64,000 nt of DNA from Lachnospiraceae bacterium OM04-12BH. GTDB lineage: Bacteria > Bacillota > Clostridia > Lachnospirales > Lachnospiraceae. Position numbers and translations under genes: made by a program. The stretch covers positions 161,722 to 225,721 of the forward strand of contig QULQ01000003.1 of NCBI GenBank assembly GCA_003490145.1, given 5' to 3'. Shown here one piece after another: positions 45,130 through 54,533 of the stretch (positions within the stretch are counted from its first letter, which is position 1; each line of letters opens with the position of its first letter). Below the pieces are notes generated by a model, which was not told the DNA's origin, searched no databases, and was given only the letters and a program-made list of their open reading frames with translations.

Positions 45130-48100
45130 ATGGCAAAGCAGAAAGAAACGGGTAAGAAGAAAAATGGAGTATTAAAGGTACTGATAGGCATAGGAACAGT
45201 AATGCTCCTTTCGTTATGTGCCTTTTTCTATATTGCTGTATTTCAGGAGGACAGAAAGCAGACAGAAAATGAGCAGGAGCAGCTTACGGCAGAGGTGTCC
45301 TATGTAGAAGATACAGAAAATATGGCACCTATCATCAAGTCAGGCTCTGAAGATAACAGAAAGGTTACCAAAATAATTGAAGTAGTACCACACCAGATCT
45401 GCTCAGCCTTTCCCTATATGGTGGATTGGGGGACAGCGGAAGATTATAATGAAAATCTGATGGTCGGTTATGAAGGTATGCGTTATATCATGTTTGCTAA
45501 CCTGGATGGACATATTGGTGGAAGCAAAGACCGTATTACAAGAGATGGCAGCCCGGAAAAGCTATATGAGCTTTTTGGATATGATACTGTCGAATTTCAT
45601 AATGCATATGGCAATTCACCTTATACGGGAGAGTGGCAGTCAAAATACTGGCGTATTTACGAGAGTGATAATAACGTTATGAACGTAAACGGCTATTTTG
45701 AATATGTGGGAGCCGGAAAGGGACTGTATGATATTGATACCGGTACTGTAGTTGAGAAGGAAGATACTGCACATTATGGTATCCGCTATGAAATGACGGC
45801 TATGGATCGGAAAGGCAGTGAGAGCCCAAAGGGGGAGTATACAGTTAAGGATCCCGTGTGCTATGTGGCAAAGGATTATATGCCGGCATATAATCCGGAT
45901 ACTTCTAAGATTAAACAGTGGACCGGATATCATTATCTGCTGAAGTTTGACTGCAAGTCAGCAACGAGCGCAGATTATCGTATTTATCATGTGACAGGGA
46001 AAAGTACGACCAATGCTTCTCTTGCTTATGAGTATCAGGCCTATCTGGCAGAAGGGGTAAGCTGGGATAATGGCTATGAGTACCAGAGCGGAGGAAACTA
46101 TAAGCCAGACAATATCACAGCAAAGTCTGCCAGTGCTTGGGGAGAAACTGAATATGCCGGTAAATATCTGCGGGTGGAGAGCAGTAAAAATAAAGATGGA
46201 GCAGCAGGAGTAAAGAACGGGTATTTTAAACTGTATGATGCAGCAACAGACAGAACAAGCATTACGGATGATACGGTTCTCTATGATGTGACCTTTCAGG
46301 AGGCTGTATCAGGTGGTAGCTATGTCCTTTCAGCAGCAGGGGTAAAGAAGGTTATTGATGCAGGAGCTGCCAATGGAAGTGCATACAGCCAGATACTGTT
46401 TGATTATGTGGGAACAGGAAAAGGAAATTATGATGTGTCCTTTATTTATGCACCGGCAGGTGCAGGTGGCAGTACCTACCTTGGAAAAAGATATGCGGCT
46501 TCCATAGACAAAATTATTTTTAATGGCGGCAGATATGCACTTGCGAGCAGCGTCAGCAAAAAGGAAGATTTGTATGTAGCCGGAAAAGGGGACTATTCCA
46601 AGCTGGTAACCTCTATAGACTGTAAAGGGATTACCTATGATAAGACAGGAAATGGAAGAACCTCTGATTCTGGGGCTCCGGCTGGTGTCAGTATGGGGCT
46701 TAGTGATTCAAATTCAGAAAGAGGAAGCTGGATCTTTCATGCAGTATCTTCAGATGAGTCAAATGGTGTGACCAAGGTAGATAATCTTGGAACGGCCAGA
46801 CGGATATATGTATATAATCAGAACAGGAAGAATTGCTATTATGCACACAACCGTTTCTCCAATAATGAGTGGCTGAAGCTGCTGATCCTGATGACAAATG
46901 ATGCGGGAACAGAACCTCTTGCCTGGCAGGATTACCGGAATGGATCCCTGACTGCAAAGCAGATCAAGGAAAAATATAAGGACGAGCTGGCCAGATTTGA
47001 TGAAAGAAACCGGATAGAGATCGTGCAGAGAACGCCTGGGCAGCTGACTGCAGAGGAAGTAGAGGAAGCTGACCTGATCTACTTCTCGGAGCGGGAAGGC
47101 GTGTCTGGTATGTCTAATAATAATGGTACAGCGTGGAATTATATCAATGAGCATTTCTGCGGGGGTAAGCTGCAGCCGTTTGTGACACCGGAACAGAATA
47201 TGCATTATCAGGATGATCTGAGTGCTTCTGCGTTGATGGCGATTTACAAGTATTGCATGCATGATCAGACAACAGCTCTCATGCTGGATATGGATATGAT
47301 AGCATCCAGATATATCAGTGATGGAAAGTATGCAGAAAAGAATATCGGCAAAATGGTCATGATGCTGGATCTTCTGGGAGAACCAAAGTATTTCGCTGAT
47401 TTTATCGAGGGGTATCCGGAGCATGATGCTCATCCTGATTATTCGGCAATAAACCCTGAAACAGCTGAGATTACAGTTTACAGACAGAAGAAAGATAATA
47501 ATGTATTTAACATGGGTAAATACAATCTGGAATGGAAAAAAGGAGCCAGTGATGCGGGAGAAGAACTGGAGCCGGAAACTTATTTTAGATGGGATGAGAA
47601 TTTCTTCAGGATATTCCAGGTTATCGATTATGGAGATTATAAGAATCCGGACTGGAGCATAGGATACTTAAATGGATGGAGTGACAGCTTCCCTTTGGGA
47701 GGAATTACGTATTATGATAAGGATGTACAGGATGACTGGACGTGGTATGCACCGAATTACAGTACAGGGGTATTTAATGAGTTCAATAGGACTCTGAATA
47801 TCTGGAAGATCCTGCACAACAGAAATAGTAAGGAAAGCAGTGAACCGGTAATAGAAGTGACGAATGCTGATGGAAGCAGGGTGCCGGAGAGCAGTAATAT
47901 CCTGACAACTTATTATTATTATCTGGATGGATACAGTACACTGGTGGATGAAGATTTTGAGATTGATTTCAGAGTGAACTGGCTCCCGATCGAAGTATCA
48001 GAGCCCAATTCACTGGTATCTCTGACGGTGGAAGGAGAAGATGGTGGGATTGTTGCAAGTATCGACAGTCCACAGTATAAGACAGATTATTCCTGTAATG

Positions 48101-48243
48101 TAAAGGGTGATTTTGTTGTGGATGGAGAATTAAATCCTGCGATAACGTCGAAGAATTATATTATCAGGGCAACTGATTCACAGGGAAAACAGGATTCAGT
48201 ACTGGTAAGATTTATCGTCCGTGAATCCTTCATGCTCAACTGA
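45130..48243 (+). CDS. 1037-residue single-pass surface protein, pilus locus
   Basis: This large protein has a basic cytoplasmic N-terminus (residues 1-13), one transmembrane helix (about 14-36) and about 1000 extracellular residues. It has no prepilin cleavage motif, no C-terminal LPxTG and few cysteines. The extracellular part is rich in Tyr, Asn, Asp and Gly. It has mixed alpha/beta stretches (EVVPHQICSAFPYMVDWG; YKDELARFDERNRIEIV) and a late beta-sandwich-like end (SLVSLTVEGEDGGIVASIDS). DUF5057 is a tentative family memory only. As last gene of the minor-pilin operon it may be a tip adhesin, a pilus-gate or a wall-crossing factor (inference). Confidence 0.7.
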   Translation: MAKQKETGKKKNGVLKVLIGIGTVMLLSLCAFFYIAVFQEDRKQTENEQEQLTAEVSYVEDTENMAPIIKSGSEDNRKVTKIIEVVPHQICSAFPYMVDWGTAEDYNENLMVGYEGMRYIMFANLDGHIGGSKDRITRDGSPEKLYELFGYDTVEFHNAYGNSPYTGEWQSKYWRIYESDNNVMNVNGYFEYVGAGKGLYDIDTGTVVEKEDTAHYGIRYEMTAMDRKGSESPKGEYTVKDPVCYVAKDYMPAYNPDTSKIKQWTGYHYLLKFDCKSATSADYRIYHVTGKSTTNASLAYEYQAYLAEGVSWDNGYEYQSGGNYKPDNITAKSASAWGETEYAGKYLRVESSKNKDGAAGVKNGYFKLYDAATDRTSITDDTVLYDVTFQEAVSGGSYVLSAAGVKKVIDAGAANGSAYSQILFDYVGTGKGNYDVSFIYAPAGAGGSTYLGKRYAASIDKIIFNGGRYALASSVSKKEDLYVAGKGDYSKLVTSIDCKGITYDKTGNGRTSDSGAPAGVSMGLSDSNSERGSWIFHAVSSDESNGVTKVDNLGTARRIYVYNQNRKNCYYAHNRFSNNEWLKLLILMTNDAGTEPLAWQDYRNGSLTAKQIKEKYKDELARFDERNRIEIVQRTPGQLTAEEVEEADLIYFSEREGVSGMSNNNGTAWNYINEHFCGGKLQPFVTPEQNMHYQDDLSASALMAIYKYCMHDQTTALMLDMDMIASRYISDGKYAEKNIGKMVMMLDLLGEPKYFADFIEGYPEHDAHPDYSAINPETAEITVYRQKKDNNVFNMGKYNLEWKKGASDAGEELEPETYFRWDENFFRIFQVIDYGDYKNPDWSIGYLNGWSDSFPLGGITYYDKDVQDDWTWYAPNYSTGVFNEFNRTLNIWKILHNRNSKESSEPVIEVTNADGSRVPESSNILTTYYYYLDGYSTLVDEDFEIDFRVNWLPIEVSEPNSLVSLTVEGEDGGIVASIDSPQYKTDYSCNVKGDFVVDGELNPAITSKNYIIRATDSQGKQDSVLVRFIVRESFMLN

Positions 48244-48297
48244 CCTTCAGCACCATATATAAGTACTATTAAATAAGAAGAAACCCATGCAGTGATA

Positions 48298-48335
48298 CCG
48301 GGAACTCCTGAATTTGAAGGAGTTCCCGGTTTTTT
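48298..48335 (+). terminator. Terminator of the pilin operon
   Basis: A perfect 12-bp stem CCGGGAACTCCT (48298-48309) with AGGAGTTCCCGG (48318-48329) is followed by TTTTTT. Confidence 0.93.
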
Positions 48336-48376
48336 GTGTTCAAGTATTGTTTTACTCGTGTTTATAAACTTTTTAC

Positions 48377-48405
48377 TTGCAACCGCAGAAAAATGGGTGT
48401 ATAGT
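48377..48405 (+). promoter_or_regulatory. topA promoter
   Basis: TTGCAA (48377-48382), a 17-bp spacer and TATAGT (48400-48405), about 40 nt upstream of the ATG. Confidence 0.75.
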
Positions 48406-48448
48406 CTTTGACGTTAACATTTTTAACTATAAAGGGGAAAAGAATTTC

Positions 48449-50527
48449 ATGGCAAAGTATCTGGTAATTGTGGAATCACCGGCGAAGGTGAAGACAATAA
48501 AGAAGTTCCTGGGGGAGAATTATACGGTCACGGCAAGCAACGGACACGTCCGTGATCTGCCAAAGAGCCAGCTTGGGATTGACGTGGAACATGACTACGA
48601 GCCAAAGTACATTACTATCCGTGGTAAGGGGGATATCCTTGCAAATCTGCGCAAGGAAGTGAAAAAAGCAGATAAGATCTATCTCGCAACGGACCCTGAC
48701 CGTGAGGGGGAAGCTATTTCCTGGCATCTGTACATGGCATTGAAGCTGGAGAATAAAAAGGTATACCGTATTACCTTTAACGAAATTACTAAAAACGCAG
48801 TAAAGGAATCCCTGAAGAATGCCAGGGAGATCAATATGGATCTGGTAGACGCACAGCAGGCAAGAAGAGCACTGGACCGGATGGTTGGCTACCGGATCTC
48901 ACCGCTTCTCTGGGCGAAGGTAAAGAGGGGCTTAAGTGCCGGGAGAGTACAGTCAGTGGCACTGCGCATCATTTGTGACAGAGAGGATGAGATCAACAAT
49001 TTTATTCCGGAAGAGTACTGGACACTGGACGCATCTCTTTTCGTAGAAGGAGAAAAGAAGCCGCTGATCGCTAAATACTATGGCACGAAAGACGGTAAGG
49101 TAAACATTACCTCCAGAGAAGAGCTGGATAAGATCGTGGCAGAGCTGAAGAATACAGAATTTAAGATAAGCGAAGTGAAAAAGGGAGAGCGTATAAAGAA
49201 AGCGCCTCTTCCCTTTACCACATCTACCCTGCAGCAGGAGGCCAGCAAGGTGCTGAATTTTTCCACACAGAAGACGATGCGCCTGGCACAGCAGCTCTAT
49301 GAAGGAATTGATATCAAGGGCAGCGGTACTGTGGGTGTGATCACCTATCTGCGTACCGATTCCACCAGAGTATCTGCAGAAGCAGAGGTCATGGCGGAGA
49401 AATATATTGAAAAGAATTATGGAAAGGATTATGTATCTGCACCGGCAGAAGGAAAGAATAGCGGACAGAAGATCCAGGATGCACATGAAGCAATCCGGCC
49501 TACCGATCTTGACAGAACTCCTGCACAGCTTAAGGATTCTCTTTCCAGAGATCAGTTCAGACTGTATCAGCTGATCTTTAGACGGTTCACCGCAAGCCGT
49601 ATGGCGCCGGCCAGGTATGAAACTACCTCTGTGAAGATTGATGCGGGAGAGCACCGCTTTACTGTTGCAGCATCCAAGGTCGTATTTGAGGGCTTCATGA
49701 GTGTCTATACAGAGGAAGATGACAAGGAAGAAAGCAATACCCTGATCAGGGGAATTGATACAGCATCAAGGCTGACGCTGGATGAGCTGCTGACGAAGCA
49801 GCACTTCACACAGCCGGCACCCCATTATACAGAAGCATCACTGGTACGTGCACTGGAAGAGCTTGGGATCGGGCGCCCGAGTACCTATGCCCCTACGATC
49901 ACCACGATCCTTGCAAGAAGATATATTGTAAAGGAAAACAAAAATCTTTATGTAACAGAGCTGGGTGAAGTGGTTAACAACATGATGAAGGAGGCATTCC
50001 CGAGTATTGTGGATGTAAACTTCACAGCCAATATGGAGGCTCTTCTGGATGGAGTGGAGGAGGGAAAGGTCAACTGGAAAACAGTGATCTCCAACTTCTA
50101 TCCGGATCTGGATGAGGCAGTAAAGAAGGCTGAGAAGGAGCTGCAGGAGGTACAGATCCAGGACGAAGTATCAGATGAGGTCTGTGAACTCTGCGGACGG
50201 AATATGGTGATCAAATATGGTCCCCATGGAAGATTCCTGGCATGTCCGGGATTCCCGGAGTGCCGCAATACCAAGCCCTACTACGAGAAGATCGGTGTAG
50301 CCTGTCCGAAATGCGGCAAGGATATTGTCCTGAAGAAGACCAAAAAGGGCAGAAAATATTATGGCTGTATTGATAATCCGGAATGCGATTTTATGGTGTG
50401 GCAGCGGCCTTCCAATGTGAAATGTGAGCGCTGTGGCTCCCTGATGCTGTATAAGGGGAATAAGCTGGTATGCTCCAATGAATCCTGTGGATTTGTCACA
50501 TCGGTTCCTAAGGGTGAAGCTCAATAG
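48449..50527 (+). CDS. topA: DNA topoisomerase I
   Basis: This type IA topoisomerase of about 692 residues relaxes negative supercoils. The TOPRIM start is MAKYLVIVESPAKVKTIKKFLG, with acidic DPDREGEAISWHL. The active-site tyrosine lies in VITYLRTDSTRVS. Three C-terminal zinc ribbons are visible: CELCG..CPGFPEC, CPKCG..CIDNPEC and CERCG..CSNESC. ATG 48449 follows AAAGGGGAAA; an upstream in-frame start is inside the promoter and is rejected. Confidence 0.97.
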   Translation: MAKYLVIVESPAKVKTIKKFLGENYTVTASNGHVRDLPKSQLGIDVEHDYEPKYITIRGKGDILANLRKEVKKADKIYLATDPDREGEAISWHLYMALKLENKKVYRITFNEITKNAVKESLKNAREINMDLVDAQQARRALDRMVGYRISPLLWAKVKRGLSAGRVQSVALRIICDREDEINNFIPEEYWTLDASLFVEGEKKPLIAKYYGTKDGKVNITSREELDKIVAELKNTEFKISEVKKGERIKKAPLPFTTSTLQQEASKVLNFSTQKTMRLAQQLYEGIDIKGSGTVGVITYLRTDSTRVSAEAEVMAEKYIEKNYGKDYVSAPAEGKNSGQKIQDAHEAIRPTDLDRTPAQLKDSLSRDQFRLYQLIFRRFTASRMAPARYETTSVKIDAGEHRFTVAASKVVFEGFMSVYTEEDDKEESNTLIRGIDTASRLTLDELLTKQHFTQPAPHYTEASLVRALEELGIGRPSTYAPTITTILARRYIVKENKNLYVTELGEVVNNMMKEAFPSIVDVNFTANMEALLDGVEEGKVNWKTVISNFYPDLDEAVKKAEKELQEVQIQDEVSDEVCELCGRNMVIKYGPHGRFLACPGFPECRNTKPYYEKIGVACPKCGKDIVLKKTKKGRKYYGCIDNPECDFMVWQRPSNVKCERCGSLMLYKGNKLVCSNESCGFVTSVPKGEAQ

Positions 50528-50589
50528 TCAGAAAATAAATAAAAAATTGGAAAAGTACATGAAATTATGCATAATTCCTGTGAAGTGCA

Positions 50590-50618
50590 TTGAAACTCGA
50601 AGCCATATGTGCTAAAAT
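50590..50618 (+). promoter_or_regulatory. codY promoter
   Basis: TTGAAA (50590-50595), a 17-bp spacer and TAAAAT (50613-50618). Confidence 0.65.
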
Positions 50619-50687
50619 GACGATAGCAATGCGGTATAGAGGAAATTTTTGCGATGACGGTATTTTTTGCCGATGGAGGGACTTAGC

Positions 50688-51473
50688 ATGAGTAGTGTAC
50701 AGTTGCTGGACAAGACCAGAAAGATTGGGAAGCTTCTTCACAATAATAATTCGAGTAAGGTAGTTTTTAATGATATCTGCAAGGTGTTATGCGAGATCCT
50801 GAGTTCAAATGTCCTGGTGATCAGCAAAAAGGGAAAGGTGCTTGGTGTAGGAGATGCTCCCGGTGTTGATTCCATCACTGAGCTGATCGTGGATCAGGTG
50901 GGCGGCTTTATTGATGCCCTGTTGAATGAGAGGCTTCTTGCCATTCTTTCCACCAAGGAGAATGTGAATCTGGAAACGCTTGGCTTTGACGCTGAAGAGG
51001 TGAAGAAATTCCAGGCGATCATCACACCTATAGAGATCGCAGGAGAGAGACTGGGAACCCTCTTCATTTACAAGTGTGACAGGCAGTATGATATTGATGA
51101 TATCATTCTCTGTGAATACGGAACTACAGTCGTGGGACTGGAGATGCTCCGGGCAGTCAATGAAGAAAATGCAGAGGAGACACGCAAGCTGAATGTGATC
51201 AGATCAGCGATCGGAACCCTTTCCTATTCTGAAATGGAAGCCATCGTTCATATTTTTGAAGAGCTTGATGGTATGGAAGGCATTCTGGTGGCCAGCAAGA
51301 TCGCAGACAGAGTAGGGATCACCAGATCTGTTATCGTCAATGCACTCCGCAAGTTTGAAAGCGCAGGTGTCATTGAATCGAGATCATCCGGCATGAAGGG
51401 TACCTATATCAAGGTCCTGAATGATATGGTATTTGATGAGATCGAGAAATTAAAGGAACAGAACATGAAGTAG
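50688..51473 (+). CDS. codY: GTP- and BCAA-sensing repressor CodY
   Basis: This global nutritional regulator of about 261 residues has an N-terminal GAF domain (1-155, binds branched-chain amino acids) and a C-terminal winged helix. The latter is marked by ASKIADRVGITRSVIVNALRKFESAGVIESRS, the near-invariant CodY DNA-binding block. The ATG 50688 follows GATGGAGGGA; earlier in-frame starts are rejected. Its place directly before flgB matches Bacillus synteny, where CodY also controls motility genes. Confidence 0.97.
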   Translation: MSSVQLLDKTRKIGKLLHNNNSSKVVFNDICKVLCEILSSNVLVISKKGKVLGVGDAPGVDSITELIVDQVGGFIDALLNERLLAILSTKENVNLETLGFDAEEVKKFQAIITPIEIAGERLGTLFIYKCDRQYDIDDIILCEYGTTVVGLEMLRAVNEENAEETRKLNVIRSAIGTLSYSEMEAIVHIFEELDGMEGILVASKIADRVGITRSVIVNALRKFESAGVIESRSSGMKGTYIKVLNDMVFDEIEKLKEQNMK

Positions 51474-51502
51474 ATCAGTGACAGGACGTCACATATTTTC
51501 GT

Positions 51503-51552
51503 AAAAGGACTTGCGGCTGGCTAGAATATCTGGCTCGGGGTGGGTCTTTTTT
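51503..51552 (+). terminator. Possible codY terminator
   Basis: AAAAGGACTTGC (51503-51514) can pair with bases 51540-51551 using several G-U pairs, and the 3' arm ends in six T. The stem is weaker than other terminators here. A flagellar promoter begins 25 bp later. Confidence 0.4.
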
Positions 51553-51576
51553 ACTAGATGAAATATACATTTCTAC

Positions 51577-51604
51577 TTGTACTCTCCAATAAATTATTTA
51601 TAAT
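51577..51604 (+). promoter_or_regulatory. Promoter of flagellar operon
   Basis: TTGTAC (51577-51582), a 16-bp spacer and a perfect TATAAT (51599-51604), 42 bp upstream of flgB. It looks sigma-A-type, as expected for an early (class I/II) flagellar operon. Confidence 0.65.
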
Positions 51605-51645
51605 AAAATAGGATAGGGAGAGTGTGGGATAAAGGAGGAATCCAG

Positions 51646-52035
51646 ATGATCAATACCAATGTGTTTGATTATGTGAATGTTTTAAACAAGGCGGCGGATG
51701 CAGCATGGACAAGGAATGATGTGCTTGCCAATAATATTGCTAATATGGATACACCCGGCTATAAGAGACAGGATGTGGATTTTGAATCACAGCTGAAGCA
51801 GGCTATGAGGAGCACAAGATTTAAAAGTGTGGATGCCAGGGTGGGTGCCATCAATGATACAGAGCTGGAAACAAGGGTTTATACGGATGCTTCCGGCTTT
51901 TCTTACAGACTGGATGGCAACAATGTGGATATTGATACAGAAACAGCCAGGCTTGCTGAGAACCAGATCAGGTACAATGGACTGGTACAGAGCATGAATG
52001 AAGAATTTACCAACCTGAAAATGGTGATGAAATAA
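51646..52035 (+). CDS. flgB: Flagellar proximal rod protein FlgB
   Basis: This rod protein of 129 residues forms the proximal part of the basal-body rod. The motif VLANNIANMDTPGYKRQDVDFE is the FlgB/FlgC-type rod signature. The start ATG 51646 follows AAAGGAGG; the upstream GTG is inside the ribosome site region. It opens the fla operon. Confidence 0.95.
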   Translation: MINTNVFDYVNVLNKAADAAWTRNDVLANNIANMDTPGYKRQDVDFESQLKQAMRSTRFKSVDARVGAINDTELETRVYTDASGFSYRLDGNNVDIDTETARLAENQIRYNGLVQSMNEEFTNLKMVMK

Positions 52036-52098
52036 GAGCTTCCATATTTTCACCCCGCTGTGGGTGAAGGAGGATACAGAAAGGAATGAAGAACACAC

Positions 52099-52545
52099 AT
52101 GAGTATTTTTACATCCTTTGATATTAATGCTTCCGGAATGACAGCCCAGCGTTACCGCATGGACGTGATCTCTGAGAATGTGGCCAATGCAGACACGACA
52201 AGGACAGAAGATGGAACGCCCTACAGACGTAAGGTGGTTACCTTTCAGCAGAAGGGGGAAAAGGTGGGAAGCTTTTCTTCTGTTTTTGGAAAGGCAAGTG
52301 ATGCCTATAAAGGACAGGGTGTCCGGGTAAGCAAGGTGTCACAGGATACCTGGACAGAGATGATCAAGGCATATGATCCGTCCCATCCGGATGCAGATGA
52401 GAATGGTTATGTGACATATCCGAATGTAAATATTGTTACGGAGATGACCAACCTGATCGATGCCAGCCGCTCCTATGAGGCGAATGCTACTGCATTTAAT
52501 GCCAGTAAGACCATAGCCATGAAGGGTCTTGAGATGGGACAGTAG
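52099..52545 (+). CDS. flgC: Flagellar proximal rod protein FlgC
   Basis: This 148-residue rod protein has the N-terminal SGMTAQRYRMDVISENVANADTTRT signature and the C-terminal EMTNLIDASRSYEANATAFNASK coil. A 7-bp hairpin (52049-52068, TTCACCC/GGGTGAA) lies in the flgB-flgC gap. The ribosome site AAAGGAA is 13 nt from the ATG. Confidence 0.96.
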   Translation: MSIFTSFDINASGMTAQRYRMDVISENVANADTTRTEDGTPYRRKVVTFQQKGEKVGSFSSVFGKASDAYKGQGVRVSKVSQDTWTEMIKAYDPSHPDADENGYVTYPNVNIVTEMTNLIDASRSYEANATAFNASKTIAMKGLEMGQ

Positions 52546-52577
52546 TATTAAGAAACAGAGGGAAGGATACATAGAAA

Positions 52578-52907
52578 ATGGATATTACGTCATTAAGAAA
52601 TATATCTTCAGGAGCAGTAAAAAGTGCTGCTGATACATATCTGACAGAGCTGAGGAACGGACAGGACATACAGGAGGATGAAGCTTTTGGAAGCCTTTTT
52701 GACAAGGCGGTACAGAACCTGAATACCACCAATGCCTATCTTTCTGATGCCGAGAATGAAAAAATAAAATGGGCACTTGGAGAAACAGAAAATACCCATG
52801 ATCTGACCAATGCCCTGCAGAAGGCTTCTACTGCGCTGTCCTACACGGTAGCTGTGAGGGACAAGTTCCTTGAAGCATACAAGGAAATCATGCAGATCCA
52901 GATCTGA
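52578..52907 (+). CDS. fliE: Flagellar hook-basal body protein FliE
   Basis: This 109-residue protein links the MS-ring to the rod. The C-terminal part has the FliE pattern NLTNALQKASTALSYTVAVRDKFLEAYKEIMQIQI. The position between flgC and fliF is the canonical one. Confidence 0.94.
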   Translation: MDITSLRNISSGAVKSAADTYLTELRNGQDIQEDEAFGSLFDKAVQNLNTTNAYLSDAENEKIKWALGETENTHDLTNALQKASTALSYTVAVRDKFLEAYKEIMQIQI

Positions 52908-52927
52908 CAGAAAAGTAGGAGTGAATC

Positions 52928-54529
52928 ATGCAGGAAAGATTACAGAAAATACTGAAAAACATACTGGATTGGTGGAACAAGTTTTCCACGAAGCAGAAGA
53001 CCTTTATCGTTGCAGCAGCGGCGGGCGTGATCATAGCGGTGGCAGTGATCGCTTCTGTCCTGACAAGACCACAGTACGTATTACTGCTTCAGTGTGACAC
53101 GACAAAGGAAGCCTCTGAGGTATCAGATCTTCTGGACGAACAGGGACTGGATTATAAGGTATCAGATGATGGCTACCGGATCCAGATCAACAGGAAACAG
53201 CAGTCACAGGCAAATCTTCTGCTTGGAGCCAATGATATCCAGGCGGCAGCCTATACCATTGACAATGTGACGAGCGGCGGCTTCAGTACGACAGAAGCAG
53301 ATAAACAGAAGCGTTATGAGCTTTATCTGGAAACAAGACTGGCGGATGACTTTATTTCCATGTTCAGTGCCATCAAGAGCGCAAAGGTGGATCTGAATAT
53401 CCCGACAGATGATGGTACCCTGATCGCAGAAAATAAGGATACATCGGCGTGGATCCTGCTGGAGCTTGACGGTGAGTTTACCACAGATAATGCGGCTTAT
53501 CTTGCCAAGGCAGTATCCAAGGCTGTCGGGAACGATACTGATGAGAATGTCGTGATCCTGGATACTGATGGAAATATGCTTTTTTCCGGAGATGACAGCT
53601 ACAGCGCTTCCGGCACAGCAAGCTCCCAGCTTGGTGTGAAAACGCAGTGGGAGACTGTAGTAAAGAATGAAGTAAGACAGGTTCTGCTTGGCACCAATGA
53701 ATTTGACAAGATCGAGGTGGCGAGCAATCTTGATATTAATTTTGCAACCAGTGAAGAGGTTTACCATGAGTATTCTGCACCTGACGGAGCAACCCAGGGG
53801 CTGAAGAGCTCTGACAGAACCTATTCCTCGGAATCCACCAATGATGGAGGCGGTGTCCCTGGTACAGACAGCAATGGTGACAGCACTGAATATGTATATC
53901 AGGATTCTGGCAACAGCTCATCGACAGTAGAAGAGACAGAGAATAACTATCTTCCCAATGAGCGGATCACTACTACCAATAATCTGCCGGGAGTAATAGA
54001 TTATGATAATTCTACGATAGCAGTTACTGCGATCAGCTATAATGTAGTGAGAGAAGAGGATGTAAAGGCACAGGGACTCCTGGATGGTATCAGCTGGGAA
54101 GAATATAAGCTTGCCAATGCACAGGGCTCCAGGATCACGGTAGATGATGATATCCTGGATGTGGTATCCAAGGCAACAGGCTTCCCGGCTGCCAATATTG
54201 CCTTTGTAGCAAGGACAGAGAATGTGTTCTTTGATAAAGAGGGACTGAATATCAGCGCCTCCAATATAGTACAGATCATTCTGATCATTATCATTCTCGC
54301 CCTGCTTGCTTTTGTAGTGCTGAGGAGCATGAGAGGCGAAAAGGCTTCGAAACAGCCGGAGGAGCTTCCGGTGGAATCCCTTCTGCAGTCACAGCCTGAG
54401 ATAGAGCTGGAAGATATCAGTGCGGAAGAGGGCTCCGAGACCAAGAAGCTGATCGAAAAATTTGTGGATGAAAATCCTGAGGCCGTTGCCAACTTGCTGC
54501 GTAACTGGCTGAATCAGGAATGGGGTTAA
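52928..54529 (+). CDS. fliF: Flagellar MS-ring protein FliF
   Basis: This 533-residue membrane protein forms the MS-ring. Transmembrane segments are at about residues 23-44 and 446-466. The YscJ/FliF ring domain (VLLLQCDTTKEASEVSDLLDEQGL) follows the first. The periplasmic-loop equivalent near residues 280-345 is Ser/Thr/Glu-rich. The C-terminal tail KLIEKFVDENPEAVANLLRNWL is the FliG-binding helix. Confidence 0.96.
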   Translation: MQERLQKILKNILDWWNKFSTKQKTFIVAAAAGVIIAVAVIASVLTRPQYVLLLQCDTTKEASEVSDLLDEQGLDYKVSDDGYRIQINRKQQSQANLLLGANDIQAAAYTIDNVTSGGFSTTEADKQKRYELYLETRLADDFISMFSAIKSAKVDLNIPTDDGTLIAENKDTSAWILLELDGEFTTDNAAYLAKAVSKAVGNDTDENVVILDTDGNMLFSGDDSYSASGTASSQLGVKTQWETVVKNEVRQVLLGTNEFDKIEVASNLDINFATSEEVYHEYSAPDGATQGLKSSDRTYSSESTNDGGGVPGTDSNGDSTEYVYQDSGNSSSTVEETENNYLPNERITTTNNLPGVIDYDNSTIAVTAISYNVVREEDVKAQGLLDGISWEEYKLANAQGSRITVDDDILDVVSKATGFPAANIAFVARTENVFFDKEGLNISASNIVQIILIIIILALLAFVVLRSMRGEKASKQPEELPVESLLQSQPEIELEDISAEEGSETKKLIEKFVDENPEAVANLLRNWLNQEWG

Positions 54530-54533
54530 CAAT

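Noticed and set aside
51494..51508. Possible CodY box between codY and flgB
   Set aside because: Only about 10 of 15 bases match AATTTTCWGAAAATT; too weak to list as a site.
52086..52121. Mini-frame overlapping the flgC start
   Set aside because: The ATG near the ribosome site opens an 11-codon frame, but flgC ATG 52099 gives the full conserved protein and spacing is acceptable.
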